From: Massariosphaeria phaeospora | Lineage: Eukaryota; Ascomycota; Dothideomycetes; Pleosporales | Length of the DNA: 64,000 bases | Direction: 5' to 3' | Assembly (NCBI GenBank): GCA_011032825.1 | Contig: JAADJZ010000004.1 | Span: forward strand, 186,001 to 250,000 | Shown here: in pieces, positions 1 to 11,301 of the stretch | How the letters are laid out: each line of letters begins with the position of its first letter | Numbering within the stretch: the first letter of the stretch is position 1 | Notes under the pieces: generated by a model | What the model saw: the letters and a program-made list of their open reading frames with translations, nothing else | Told to the model about the DNA's origin: nothing | Database searches by the model: none | Made by a program: the position numbers and the translations under genes

Positions 1-910
1 CACGAGGACCAATTAATAGGCCAACTGTTAGTGCAAAGAAAGCTGCAGTTAGTGTATTGATCAAAAGAGGTAAGTAAAATGATGAATCGGGTGGGTTAGT
101 GACATGGCTTTTGCTGCAAAACAGGCCAAATGCGAGTGTGCATCCGACAAGTTGAGCAAGCTGGTCAAGACGAAGGCAAGGGAAAGAGAGGGAAGTAAGA
201 AAGGGGTTTGGGTTAGTAGCATACTGAAGTTAATTTCCGGATAGTCATTGACCGGCACGTAGACCTTCTCCTGCGTCTTAGTAGGGCGCCTATAATCCGG
301 CGGCGGATGGTAGTTATTCAGCGTCTTCATCGCCTGATCGACAAGCTTATGGCGCTCATCCTCGAGCTTCTTGCGATAGCGGTACTCGCGAGTATTGACA
401 CGACGACCGAAATTGTCATACTGCGGCGCGGGCGAGGGAGACCTGGAAGTGTTAGTTGTGGCCCGATGCGAACGCGACCAGATCTGCTCTTACCTATCGT
501 CATCGGCGGGAACAACATCGTTGATCTTCAGCTTCTGGGTGATCTCCTCGATGCGCAGATGCAACGTGTACGCGTCGAGCTGCTCCGAGGTCATGACGGC
601 ATGGATGGCCGTGGGTAAGCCCATAAGACCAGCGGCCTTGTTCTCGCTCGCGTCACCCCATCGATTGCGCTTCCGACGGCGCTGCGGGACCTCAGATTCG
701 ACTGTCACTAATTAGCGATCACGAAGAGATGAAGTACGCAGTGGGTCTCTTACCTCGGGTCGGGCTGCGTCCACGCTTCAGCTCCGTCAAGCCCGTCGAG
801 GGGTCGGCAGGATTGTAGCCTCCATCGTCTCCGTGGTCTCCGCCGATTCGACGACGATTCCCTAACGGGATGTTGTTAGAGCCAGTGATTCCCTGATTGC
901 GCCACGCCAT
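1..910 (-). CDS. bbp: Branchpoint-bridging protein (SF1/BBP), 5' part only
   Basis: This splicing factor recognises the intron branch point in the early spliceosome, in the nucleus. The ATG is at 910. Exons are 910-754, 701-494, 442-225 and 24-1, with GT-AG introns of 52, 51 and 200 bp; the phases agree at every junction. The protein opens with [17 protein letters not shown], typical of fungal BBP, and continues through [10 protein letters not shown] (the UHM-ligand tryptophan region), the helix-hairpin segment [22 protein letters not shown], and [20 protein letters not shown]. The last exon reads IGLLIGPR, the GxxG loop entering the KH domain. The rest of the KH domain, the zinc knuckles and the proline-rich tail lie beyond the left edge. 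It is divergent from the GST gene. The identification is firm; only the truncation limits it. Confidence 0.95.
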
Positions 911-1524
911 GTTGTACGGCGGGTGGTGTGGGAAGCGGGTGGTGGGTGTGAGAGAGGAGAAAAAGTGGCGAGCTATAAAGTACGGTTCCAGCTGCGACGC
1001 TAGCGACGCGGCCGCACTAGCCAGAACGAGCACAAGCGTAACATTACGCGGCAACGCTGAGGCCTGCGACTTCACCGGTCGTCACCTCAGCAAACACACG
1101 CGTTTGGAGTCACCTAGGCAGGCGGCATTACAAGGGCAAATACGGCCTCTAGTTAGAGCTTCGTTTGTCACTTGTATGATGTCTGCGTCAACTTTTTCAC
1201 AGTTCCGCGGGCGTAGCTTTACCTTCCCACCTCCAGATCAGGACGGCAGCTACACACGTAGAATCGGCCAAACCCATATGATAGACGTCCAAGAACTTAG
1301 TTTCGATAGAACAGGCCGGTAGCTCAGACATACCATCCACTAGTAGGAGCACACCATCGCTGTCAGGAACCGTAATTTCTAATCACGGATCATCGTCATA
1401 CTTGTGCCCCTCATCCACCCCACATCACTTCGTGCCGAGCTATAAACCCTCACTCCCTCGGCTCACAATCAAAAAGTCTTCGTATACTTTTAATTACTAG
1501 ACCCACTTACGCATATCAGCAAAC
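911..1524. other. Divergent intergenic region between BBP and GST
   Basis: A 614-bp gap that must hold both promoters. No coding exon is supported. A TATAAA box lies near the GST side. Confidence 0.7.
1441..1446 (+). promoter_or_regulatory. TATA box of the GST gene
   Basis: TATAAA lies 84 bp upstream of the GST ATG and is followed by pyrimidine-rich sequence. Spacing suits a fungal core promoter. This is seen in the sequence, but function is inferred. Confidence 0.4.
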
Positions 1525-2473
1525 ATGGCCTCCCAAGAACCCTCCATCAACCTCTACACCACCCAAACACCCAACGGCATAAAGATCTCCATCACCTTAG
1601 AAGAGCTCGGGTACGCTCCGCTTAGCTCCCTGCCCCACTCATCCGCTTTACATACTTCTAGACTCCAGAACTAACACCTCTTGCTCGTACATAGCATACC
1701 CTACAATGTCCACAAGATCGACATATCGAAGAACACTCAGAAGGAGCCATGGTTCCTAGCCATCAACCCGAACGGGCGCATCCCTGCCCTAACCGACACC
1801 TTCACCGACGGCCAAACGATCAACCTGTTCGAGTCCGGGTCGATCATGCAATACCTTGTTGCGCGGTATGATCCAGACTATAAGATCAGCTATCCGGCTG
1901 GGACGCGCGAGTGGTATGAGATGAACAACTGGTTGTTCTTTCAAAATGCCGGGGTGGGCCCTATGCAGGGACAGGCTAGTAAGTTGGGACAATTCCACTA
2001 AAGACTGAACAGGGAGAGAGCGACGAAAGCATGGCGGAGTCGAGTTGGGTTGGTGACTATAGTAGTGCTAAGGAGCATCCTCAGATCATTTCACACGCTA
2101 CGCGCCCGAACGCATCGAGTACGGCGTGAACCGTTACCAAAACGAGACGCGGCGACTATACGGCGTGCTGGACAAACACTTATCAGAAAATAACATCCCC
2201 TACCTCACCGGCCAAAAGTGTACAATCGCCGATCTCTCGCACTGGGGCTGGATTGCATCCGCAGGCTGGGCAGACATCGACATCGACGAGTTCCCGACTT
2301 TGAAAGCATGGGAAGAGCGCCTGGCTGCGCGACTAGGCGTTGAGAAAGGTCGGCATGTTCCTGATCCGCACAGAATCAAGGAAACGTTAAAGGACAAGGC
2401 GAAGATGGAAGAGCACGCTGCGGAAAGTCGGAAGTGGGTGCAGGCTGGAATGAAGGCTGATGCGAAGAAGTGA
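1525..2473 (+). CDS. Ure2-like glutathione S-transferase
   Basis: Cytosolic enzyme that would conjugate glutathione to electrophiles. Exons 1525-1610, 1695-1978 and 2085-2473 give 252 residues; the introns (84 and 106 bp) start GTACGC and GTAAGT. The N-terminal thioredoxin-like half includes NLYTTQTPNGIKISI, the cis-proline region NPNGRIPAL and FESGSIMQYL. The all-alpha C-terminal half includes NRYQNETRRLYGVLDKHL and WGWIASAGWADIDI. The layout and the HFTRYAPE junction motif match fungal Ure2p/GstA-type enzymes. It differs from yeast Ure2 in lacking an Asn-rich prion domain, so a catalytic or detoxification role is more likely than nitrogen regulation. The exact substrate cannot be read from the sequence. 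Confidence 0.88.
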
Positions 2474-5400
2474 GCGATGACTGTGGGTTTCACCTAATCC
2501 TAGGTCCTGTGTGAGATTGGCTGCGTGTGCGGTAGAGATTGACAGGTCTCATGCAACCTCAGGATGGACGAACTAGTATGACCTAGTCTAGACGTGCATT
2601 GGATGGGCAAGTGCGCATGAGTTGAAGAAGACAATAAATTGAAGCCAGCTTGACGAAAACCCATCACTTTCCTAGGTGAGGTATGGAAACGATTACCGCA
2701 AAAGTTCGAGTATCCACCCATATGCATGCGCATTTCGGCTCGTCCGCTCCTCGAGGCGAGTAGCTAATATCCGTGTCCTAACCCTTGACACAAAAGTGAC
2801 GAGGCAAGCATTGAAGCCAATCTGAGAAACTTGGTCAAACGCTGCTCAAGTCGAATTGGCTCGGTATTGTCTAGTGCTGTTCGCCAAGAAGAACTTGTAG
2901 CAAAGAGAAGCTGTGTGTTTCCGTGGAAGCACGCTAATGTTACTCCAACCCGTCTTTTCATGTGTAGGGGCACGGACGAACACTTGAACCTTGACCTAGT
3001 CATATCAGCCCGCTTATACCTAACAGTGCAGTTCCCTTCCCCTTGACTATCATCTTACTCGTTGGGAATAGACATCGACCGATAGTATACGGAGTATATC
3101 TAGTGAAGTGACCAACGAGGCTTGGAGGCGAGAAAGACATCTGCAGCACTGGTTCTACCAGCATAGCTAGACTAGACCACAATCGGGGCTTTAAGTGAAG
3201 GATGCCGCGTCGAAGCGACGCGGCTCACGGACGTTGATGCACGTACTCCATCCTCAACGGTCACTTTGCTGAACGCGGCGCAAGCTGCATCCATGGCCGC
3301 TGAGTCTGCGTATATCAGATCGAACTAAGCTGCGCGTCAATACGAGCTTCATGTCATCCGCCAAGCTAAAGTATCTGGATTCAGTACTATACTCCCGGTA
3401 CAGTATAGTAAACCTGGGGTAATAGCGATGTACCCGGCGATAGCCTACCGGTACCCGGTACAGGCTTGCTCATAGTCGCCAGTACCGTGACTGCACGACG
3501 TCGCTTCCAAACTGCCAGAAGAAGGTTTCACCAAAACGCCGGAGGTATGCACGCACTGGTGCAACACCCTGGACAGAGATCAGCTGTCCCACTACATGGC
3601 CATTTTATATTAATGAAAGAAGACGAAGCTTGTAAGGCTATGGGTTGGCAGGGATACTTACTCACTCTCAACCACCGCCTTCAGGCAACGCATGACAGCG
3701 ACGGAAACTCTAACGAAAGCTCGCTTTCTAGAAGCCTTGGTAGATGTGCAGTCTAGCAATAGAAGACCACAGCAGGAGAGAGAGACCATAAACCCAGATG
3801 AACCGAGAGCATCATCCTAGCATTTGCGGGGGATCTGTCAAGATCAGCGCTAGGGTAGGTCATTCAGGCAAAAAAAAAAAACCAATATTCAGCGACCCTA
3901 CTTGACCAACGTGGTGTTTCTCGATATAGTCCACGGTGTTCGATTAAGTGGTTACACCGGTCATCTAGGCACCGTAGTCCTTGAGGAATAAGGAGGTAGG
4001 CCAATACAAACGGCCTGGGTCCTGCGTGCTGGAACTCCTGCATGGAGATGAATGTAGTGGAAATGTGGGGATTCTGCCGGTATGCGTCTACCCTGGATCA
4101 TGCACCACGGCGTGTCCTTGCATCTGGGGTACAGCGGTTGTGAGCGTCTACCGGTAGGGCGGGCGAATCGGGGTGGGAGCTGTGACTGCCTGGCTGAGCC
4201 TGAACTCATTTACGGCCCGGTGGTGCAGCGAGCTCGTCTTCGTGATTGCATATATGTGCAAGACGACGCAGGAGGAGCAGAGAGATTGAGAGAGCGACAC
4301 GATGATTCGACGATCACTGAAGAAATGGTTGCTTTCTGTTCAACATGCGGTTTCGTGTGGACCGCTACCCTACCACTAGCAGTCCCTAAGAAGTTGATTT
4401 GATTGATATTGAGGCAAGACCAGGATATGCTGCGCATATAACATGACGTGGGTTGTAACTGAAATGAGCGACGTGTTGCAAAGAGAAGACTCGTCTTCGT
4501 GAAAGATTATAGGTAAGGTCTGGATAGCAGAGCTTGGATGATAGCGCAAAGGAACGGAAGCGTACCACGCACACCGACGGAATGCCTTCCCGCCGACCGC
4601 ATTTCAGAGATGATATGCATGACGGAGGATGCCCTCGTTCTCTTCGTGTTTGCTGGACGCATTAATTTGAACGACAAGTTTTGGAAAATGACCGAGTAAG
4701 ATGAGCAAGCACCCAGCTCCTCGTCTAATAAGCGTGGCCTTTGGGCCAGGTAGCAGCATTGTTCTACAGTGTCAGCCATGTCTCCTGCAGCTCGTGGTGC
4801 TACGGTCATAGTAGGGCATTGCTGGTTGTCTAGTCCCGTGCCATGTGGAGCTAGGACAGCTGCTTCGTCGGCCGCTAAAAGGGCCACAAAAGACAACCCT
4901 GGAAGCGTCTTTGGCGAGAACGGGTAGTAGATGGAATATGCCGAGTCATTCACCGTAGTTTCAGAGAGGGCTGTAGACTGTAGTCTGGTACTTGGTAGTA
5001 GGTCCTTGCGATGGGGAGGCGACGGGACCACAATCTGCTACTCGGTACGGCGTACACTGGTTGTGGTCAGCATGACGAGATGGGCGCTTTGGCTGATGAC
5101 CAGCAGTGCGTCAACGACGTGGACGACTCGACGTACGGCATGAGCAGGATTGGACGCGGGCAGCAGGAGCAAAGCGCACAGGCTGCGGCCGCCCCTCAAT
5201 CTTCCGGGGGAAGGGAGATGATGAGATGATGTCTATAAGAAACCCTCGTTATGAAATCTCCGAGGGTGCTGGGCTGCAAACGTCTGGAGAAGGCGCTTCG
5301 GAGGCGCTGCCGTTGGTCGATTGGCATCGATTGGCATGAGGGAGGGCTCCGAGGGCGTCGCGGGTGGTCAGGCGCTGCAAGCCACGCACAAGGGCTCCCC

Positions 5401-5602
5401 CAGGCACCGAGTGTGGTGTCTGGGGGGAGCGGCGGCGAGGCGACAGGATTGTATGGGGAGACATGCATGGGTATGGGATTAGGTGAAGGCGCTGGGGAGG
5501 CCGGCGGCGCTGCAGAGCTGCGCGGAGGCCGCTAGACCGCGTCCGGCCGGGCTCCTGCCGCCAGCACAGGCGTGCTGCGGGGCCGCTGTGGGCCTGCCGG
5601 CG
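2474..5602. other. Gene-poor intergenic region
   Basis: I see no gene I can support here. There is a short inverted repeat at 3385-3393/3402-3410 (TACTATACT and its complement), an A-tract near 3870, and a short run near 3690-3840 that reads as possible coding sequence (TETLTKARFLEALVDVQSSN) but has no extended frame. This may be decayed mobile DNA, but I could not match it to a family. Confidence 0.45.
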
Positions 5603-5660
5603 CGACTTTAGCCGGCCGCGGCTGGCCACTCAGGCGGCGCGGGCTAAACGGCTAAAGTCG
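5603..5660. promoter_or_regulatory. Inverted and tandem GGCTAA (XlnR-type) sites upstream of xlnR
   Basis: CGACTTTAGCCG at 5603-5614 is the exact reverse complement of CGGCTAAAGTCG at 5649-5660, with a 34-bp spacer. A third GGCTAA lies at 5642-5647. GGCTAA/GGCTAR is the published consensus of XlnR/Xyr1 proteins, and Xyr1 is known to bind inverted repeats of it. The sites lie about 450-500 bp upstream of an XlnR-type gene, suggesting autoregulation (inference). Confidence 0.55.
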
Positions 5661-6106
5661 GCACTCCCCCGCTGGCTGCACCGCAAACCGCACCTGCCTC
5701 CCAGCGACCGGGTGCCGTAAGCAACTGCCCCCCAGATCGCCGCCGCACGGCCGCCCGGGCTGCAATTAATCACCTGCACGGCCTGCGAAAAATGGCGTCT
5801 TCTGATATTGCCCTCGCTGCCATCGTTGCCCTCGACCAGCGCTCGCTTCTCGAAGCCCTCGTGGACGCATGGAAGGCCCAAGCCACCGATCCCGACCCTG
5901 GTACCGCCGACGAGTCCAAGGCCATCATCTCGACCAGGTTGACGTCGGCCAGGATCCGTCACTTGGACGCACTGCCTCGGCAGTCTAAGGCTGGTCGGCG
6001 GCCCACTTCTCCTCCCCAATCCATCTCATGACCGTTCCTGAACTTCCCCGCCGCCGACTGTGACACTCTCCTCGCCCAATCCAGCACTCCCTCTGCCATC
6101 GCTACA

Positions 6107-8840
6107 ATGGACCCGGCAGCAACAACAGCACCCGTAATGACGACCGTCGCCGACATGATGGAGAAGCCGGAGCGCAGAGCCTCCGCCCCCATCAAGCGCA
6201 GAGTGAGTCGAGCGTGCGACCATTGCCACCGCATGCGAACCCGATGTAACGGACAGTCGCCGTGCTCACGGTGTATCGGTACGTGCTCGTCAACCACCCA
6301 TGGACCGTAGACTCATGCCTATCCAGAACTCGAATATGTCTGCCAGTACAATCGCGAGAAGAAACGGAGAGGAAAGGTCAGCAGTCATCCATCATTGGTT
6401 CCTGGAGTTACGAGTGCTCACCCATCTAGGTACCCCGACACATCCAAAAACAGCGTGAAGAGGCCGCGCACCATGGGCAGCGCAGTCCCGGACTCACGAT
6501 TCAAACCGGCGGCCATTACGAAGGCCCCGACGTCATTTCAGAGATAGATGAGGATCTATGGTCCCCCTCCGAAGCAACGCCCATTGCTCAGCATTTTCCA
6601 ACCGCCAAAGACGAATTCCACAACATACCTTCGCCCGGCTGGCATCCTCATCCCGCAAGTAAGTGGAACACGTCCCATGCTCAATTTAGAACAGTAACTT
6701 ACTTGCAGTGCGCTAGGTGCAGGCTTCAACCCACCTTTGACCCACATGATTGACCCTCTGTTGCTAGGAGCTGGGGAGCCAATGGCGTATGCACATCCGC
6801 AAATGCACACACCGCTACCCCGGAACGAGAACTTGATGTTTGCAATGCACGAAATGCATCTGGTCCCGGATTCCCGTACGCCTGTCACCATTCCGCCCGA
6901 GTTTGGGAACATGGGCTATCCGATGCACTTCCCCGCAGTCAGACAGTCCTCCCCCCACAGCTACGGATCTGGTGATACGGGATCCCCTCAGTCTGCAGCC
7001 AGCGTTAGCTCATCGCAGCCAGGCTCAGTAACATGCCGATATCCTGTACTCAAGCCATTGCTTCCACACTTGGGCTCTATTATCTCGGTTCCGATCGCTT
7101 GCGACCTCCTCGATTTCTATTTCCAAAGTTCTTCGTCCGTATTCATGGAGCCGGTATCACCATATATTCTAGGAAATGTTTTCAGGAAGCGGTCCTTTTT
7201 GCGTCAGCAAAAGCCAAGGAAATGTAGCCCGGCTCTACTCGCCAGTATACTTTGGATAGCCGCACAGACGAGCGAGGCTAACTATCTGACGGTAGCACCA
7301 TCCGCTAGGGGTACCATATGTCAGAAGTTGTGGAAGTTGACTGTTGACTTGCTGAAGCCCTTGGTCCACTCCACGGCCTCCCATGGCTTTACCCAAGAGT
7401 CTGGAAGTATAGTCAGCCCGGCCGTCCATGACGCCTTTGGTGTGGATAGAGCAATCCCTGGTTACGATCCAAGGATGGACCCTGGAGTGCCACCTACCAG
7501 TACCATCGACGATGTTGCGACCTACCTCAATTTGGGCGTCGTCACATCTGCCAGTGAATACAAGGCAGCAAGTCTTCGATGGTGGAACACAGCATGGGGT
7601 TTGGCACGCGAGTTGAAACTAGGTAGAGAACTCCCTCAGGGTTCAGCAAGAGAACGCGACAGGGCTGAGAACGGCGAGGCTGAGTTGTCAATGTCGGATG
7701 AATCCACATCGGGCGCACCCATACTTGCTGGAACCCCTGCGGCTGCTCTCATCGAAGAGATGAAAGAGGAACGACGGAGACTTTGGTGGCTCCTTTACAT
7801 GGTTGACAGGCACCTCGGACTGTGCTACAACCGGCCTCTGGCTATGCTCGACACCGAATGCGAAGATCTCTTTCAGCCGGTTCCGGATGACCTGTGGCAG
7901 GCCGGCGAGTTCTATACTGGTAATTCGGGAATCACAAGGAAAGGAGTTGCTTCGCAATGCACATCACACGATGTATTTGGCTTCTTCTTACCCCTCATGA
8001 CAATCTTAGGCGATATTGTAGACCTGAACGCGCAGAAAAACCATCCTCGGTTCGGTCAACGACGTTCATCATGGGAGTTTCACGAAGCCGAGATCACCCA
8101 TCAGCTCGAGCAATATGCATACAGTCTTCAGCAATTCAAAGACCAACACGGGTGTGGGCCCTCGAACGAAGACACGGCAAATCAGTCAAACGGCACTCCA
8201 GATCCGGTCCGCAGCGAGCGCACTCACCAGACGAGGAAAGTTGTAGCATATGCCGCCCACATCATGCATGTTCTTCATATCCTACTGCATTGTAAATGGG
8301 ATCCGGTGGCTTTATTGGAAGATGACAACATGTGGATTTGCTCTCAGTCGTTCCTGGCAGCCACTTCCAACGCGATATCTGCCGCTCATGCGGTGGAGGA
8401 GATACTAGAGCTGGATCCCGATCTTTCTTTTATGCCTTATCTTTTCGGAATGGTAGGTTTTGCTTTTGGATTGATGCAGGTGTGTTGTAGCTGACATGGA
8501 CTCTAGTATCTTTTACAAGGGAGCTTGATCCTTCTTTTACTAGCCGATAAGTTGTCCACGGAAACAAACGACGGCGTCATCCGAGCCTGTGAGACAATTG
8601 TCCGAGCTCACGAGGCAGCTGTCGTTACCCTGAACACGGAATACCAGGTATGTCGAGTCCACCAGGAACCGTAGTCCACTACTAACCCCTACTGTTTAGC
8701 GGAATTTCCGAAAAGTGATGATTTCAACCCTGGCGCACATCAAAGGCCACGGCCATGCGCGAGAGATGACGCCCGCAAAGCGGAGGGAAGTCCTCTCTCT
8801 GTATCGCTGGACGAGCTTGGGGAACGGGCTGGCGATATAA
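6107..8840 (+). CDS. xlnR: XlnR/XYR1-type Zn(II)2Cys6 transcriptional activator
   Basis: Nuclear activator of xylanase, cellulase and pentose genes. Exons 6107-6278, 6327-6376, 6430-6658, 6717-8452, 8507-8647 and 8700-8840 give 822 residues. The zinc cluster is Cys 37, 40, 47, 53, 56 and 63 (CX2CX6CX5CX2CX6C), followed by the basic stretch REKKRRGK. The middle holds the XlnR hallmark [20 protein letters not shown], and the fungal TF domain contains [31 protein letters not shown] and [15 protein letters not shown]. The end reads [20 protein letters not shown] and finishes [13 protein letters not shown], as in XlnR. The N-terminus before the cluster (36 residues) is shorter than in Aspergillus XlnR, so a 5' exon could be missing. 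In the fourth intron the first AG gives an immediate stop; the AG at 6715-6716 restores the frame. A specialised paralogue cannot be excluded. Confidence 0.87.
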
Positions 8841-10308
8841 AAAACCCCGAAAGTGTAGAAATGATAATAAAAGCCGAGTCTGATTTGTCGGAAAATTTGT
8901 ATGAGTATTTGTATATGGTTGGGGGAAAAGGTCTGGACCTTCCTCCGTAGGCGCTCTCCAAAAAATCAAAATGTTATCTGTGAATAGTCAGTCAATACGT
9001 TGCAAGACTATGTGAGAGGGAGAAGTGCAAAATGACTTGGTGACACTCTTGCGAGAAGATGGCACTGCGTTACAAACCGGGTTGTCTATATATGAAATGG
9101 CAGCTTGTGTGGTCTAGAGAAAGAGAGAAATGTGGTGACGGGTAGAAGTGAGAAGTGAGAAGAGGAGAGAGAAGAGAGAGAAGAGAGAGAAGAGAGAGGT
9201 AAGAAAAGAGAGATAAGACGAGGTGCGGTCGAAACAAAGAACATAAGTTCAAGCCCCCCGGCCGCGGCCGCGGCGCCGCCCCCTCAGCCCAACCCAGCCC
9301 AGCTCCTGCTATCTAACCTGTTATCTACCCACCGGGGCTGTAGACGTACCCACGTGACGCGGCGCTCCAAAGCGGCGGCCACCATTCACCCGAAGCAAGC
9401 AAGCAGACGGCTTGAGGCTTGTGTGGTGGCTGGACGCCAGAAAACAACACCACCACTGACAAGTGAAGCGCCAGACACCACATTCGTACCGCATTTCGTG
9501 GGGGGGCTGGTGGCTTCTTCTAAAGTAGGTAGTGGTAGGTAAGGTAGGTGGACGGACAGCTAGGCTCCGGAGCCGGTTGGGAAGAGTGCGTGCGTTCGGG
9601 TGGGGAAAGGGTTGGAAAAGCTTGTGTAGACAGACAGGCGGCAAGACAAGCCTCTGTACTGCTGGGCTGCTGTATTGTAAGTGGCGCGGGGCGTGGGTCC
9701 GGTGGTGTGTTATGTGCTGTGCCTTGGTGTGGTCCACGGGTGTGCGGTGTGGTGTGCTCGTAGGACTCCCAATCCGGCATTACTGCATCCACATCCATAT
9801 CGGCATCCACATCTAGTTCCGCATGCACACACGCGCTCCCAAGAAATATATTGCGATTGCGGAGAACCTGGAGGGGCTGTCGGTTGCATGCATTGCACAC
9901 ATGTCCTACCAAGTCAAGTGCCGAGTGGGTGTTGTGTTGTGTTGGCCATCACGCGATCAGGAGTGCGTGCCTGCGCAAGCAAGCGTGTTCGGCATGGCAA
10001 GATTGAGGCTGTAAGTATGCGAGTCATGTGTATTGATCGCGCAGAGGCTAGGGGTGCCTTCAATTGTATGTATATAGAAAGAAGCCCCACCCCACTCCAG
10101 CCCAACCTAACGAACCGAGAGCAGTGGTACATGTTGAAATATGTTCACAACCGCTCATGCTTTCAAATGCAGATGGGGCATGCGGTATGCAGTGCAGCAA
10201 AAAGGCGAGCCAGAGAAAATAGACATGGGGGCCAAGAAGAACATGGAATATCTCGGCATTTTGGGAAAGGGCAACGACACCAAAAAGTAAGAAAAGAGTC
10301 AAGCATTA
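8841..10308. other. Intergenic region between convergent xlnR and gaaC
   Basis: It holds the 3' ends of both neighbours, a purine-rich microsatellite near 9150-9216 and a GC-rich patch near 9255-9300. Open frames here use non-ATG starts and have simple composition. I see no supportable gene. Confidence 0.6.
9151..9216. repeat. GA-rich (GAGAAGA) microsatellite
   Basis: Near-pure purine run built of GAGAA/GAGAGA units, 3' of the xlnR gene. No function is evident. Confidence 0.8.
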
Positions 10309-11301
10309 TCATAAACTTTTCTCCACGTCCATGACCTCGCGAATGCCGTCCGCCACAAATTCCACTTTTTCCTGCGGCAGCCGCTTGAGCGGTCGGCGCG
10401 CGTAGCCGCCGTAGCCGTAGTAGGACTGGATGGCCGACTTGGTTCCGGGGATGGCCGTCTTCGTGAGCACCCAGTCGCCCTTGCTCAGCACCTTCTGCAG
10501 CTTCAGAGCCTCGTCGTACTTGCCCTCCGCCCACAGATTCCACACCTTGACGCAGACTTTGGGAAGGACGTTGGCGCCGCCGGCAATGATTCCCGAACCA
10601 CCACTTGCGGCCGTTTGGGCGGTGAAGTCGGCCATGCCGCCAAATGCCATGTAGCCGCTGCCGTTGTCCTGGGTGGTGACCGCGTTGGTGGCTAGAGCAA
10701 CTCGTGTGAGCTTTCCGGTATTACCGCATGTGAATTTGGTGCCGACGATGTTGGGGTGCTTGGCTAGCTTGATGATGAGGTCGCTGTCCATGTCTATTCC
10801 AGCAACGGCTCCGGGGTAGTTGTACAGGATTACCGGGAGCGGGGATCCATCGGCGACTTTAGTAAAGTACTCATAGATGGCGTCCTCGTCCATGGCGTAT
10901 CGGTAGTAGCTTGGCGGAACCAGCAGAACATATTCGCCACCGGCAGCCGCGGCTTCCTGGCAATGCTCGATGGTGAGCTTGATGCCATGCTCGGAAGCTC
11001 CAACGATAACAGGCACGTTCTGGTATCCGGCCTCGTCCAGCGCTTCGCGGGTTGCTCGCGTGATGGCAGTCTTCTCGGCCCGAGACAGATGGACGGCTTC
11101 TCCGTTAGAACCCATGGTTACGAGGCCAACAAGACCAGCTTCGGCGAGGCGAACCGCGTGTTTCTTGACCGTGGGGATGTCCACTTCCTCGGTGTCGGGG
11201 TCGAAGAAGGACATGGTCGGCGAGTAGATGCCGGGGCGGAGCGGCGTTCGGTCGTTGCCGTGATGGCCATTCGCGGCGCCGTTCGTGCCGTTGGAAGTCA
11301 T
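10309..11301 (-). CDS. gaaC: DHDPS-family class I aldolase, probable L-threo-3-deoxy-hexulosonate aldolase
   Basis: Intronless, 330 residues, start at 11301. The fold family is dihydrodipicolinate synthase/N-acetylneuraminate lyase (TIM barrel). MGSNGEAVHL (about 63-72) is the substrate-carboxylate loop. Tyr160 in YNYPGAVAGI and Lys189 in IVGTKFTCGN are the expected catalytic tyrosine and Schiff-base lysine. The C-terminal GYGGYARRPLKRL is typical of fungal LGA1/GaaC proteins, which split 2-keto-3-deoxy-L-galactonate into pyruvate and L-glyceraldehyde, the third step of D-galacturonate catabolism. The divergent neighbour is a Gfo/Idh/MocA reductase, and a shared gaaC-gaaA promoter is known in Aspergillus niger and Botrytis (bclga1/bcgar2). 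That context raises the assignment above a generic aldolase. The alternative is a 4-hydroxy-2-oxoglutarate aldolase-like enzyme. Confidence 0.75.
   Translation of the reverse strand: MTSNGTNGAANGHHGNDRTPLRPGIYSPTMSFFDPDTEEVDIPTVKKHAVRLAEAGLVGLVTMGSNGEAVHLSRAEKTAITRATREALDEAGYQNVPVIVGASEHGIKLTIEHCQEAAAAGGEYVLLVPPSYYRYAMDEDAIYEYFTKVADGSPLPVILYNYPGAVAGIDMDSDLIIKLAKHPNIVGTKFTCGNTGKLTRVALATNAVTTQDNGSGYMAFGGMADFTAQTAASGGSGIIAGGANVLPKVCVKVWNLWAEGKYDEALKLQKVLSKGDWVLTKTAIPGTKSAIQSYYGYGGYARRPLKRLPQEKVEFVADGIREVMDVEKSL

Noticed and set aside
3385..3410. Inverted repeat TACTATACT/AGTATAGTA as transposon terminal repeat
   Set aside because: The arms are only 9 bp with an 8-bp spacer, more like a small hairpin; no transposase nearby.
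4507..5031. 174-codon minus-strand open frame
   Set aside because: No domain, no typical start context, and composition like its non-coding surroundings.
9681..10334. 217-codon plus-strand frame
   Set aside because: It lacks an ATG start and runs over GT-rich simple sequence into the 3' end of gaaC.
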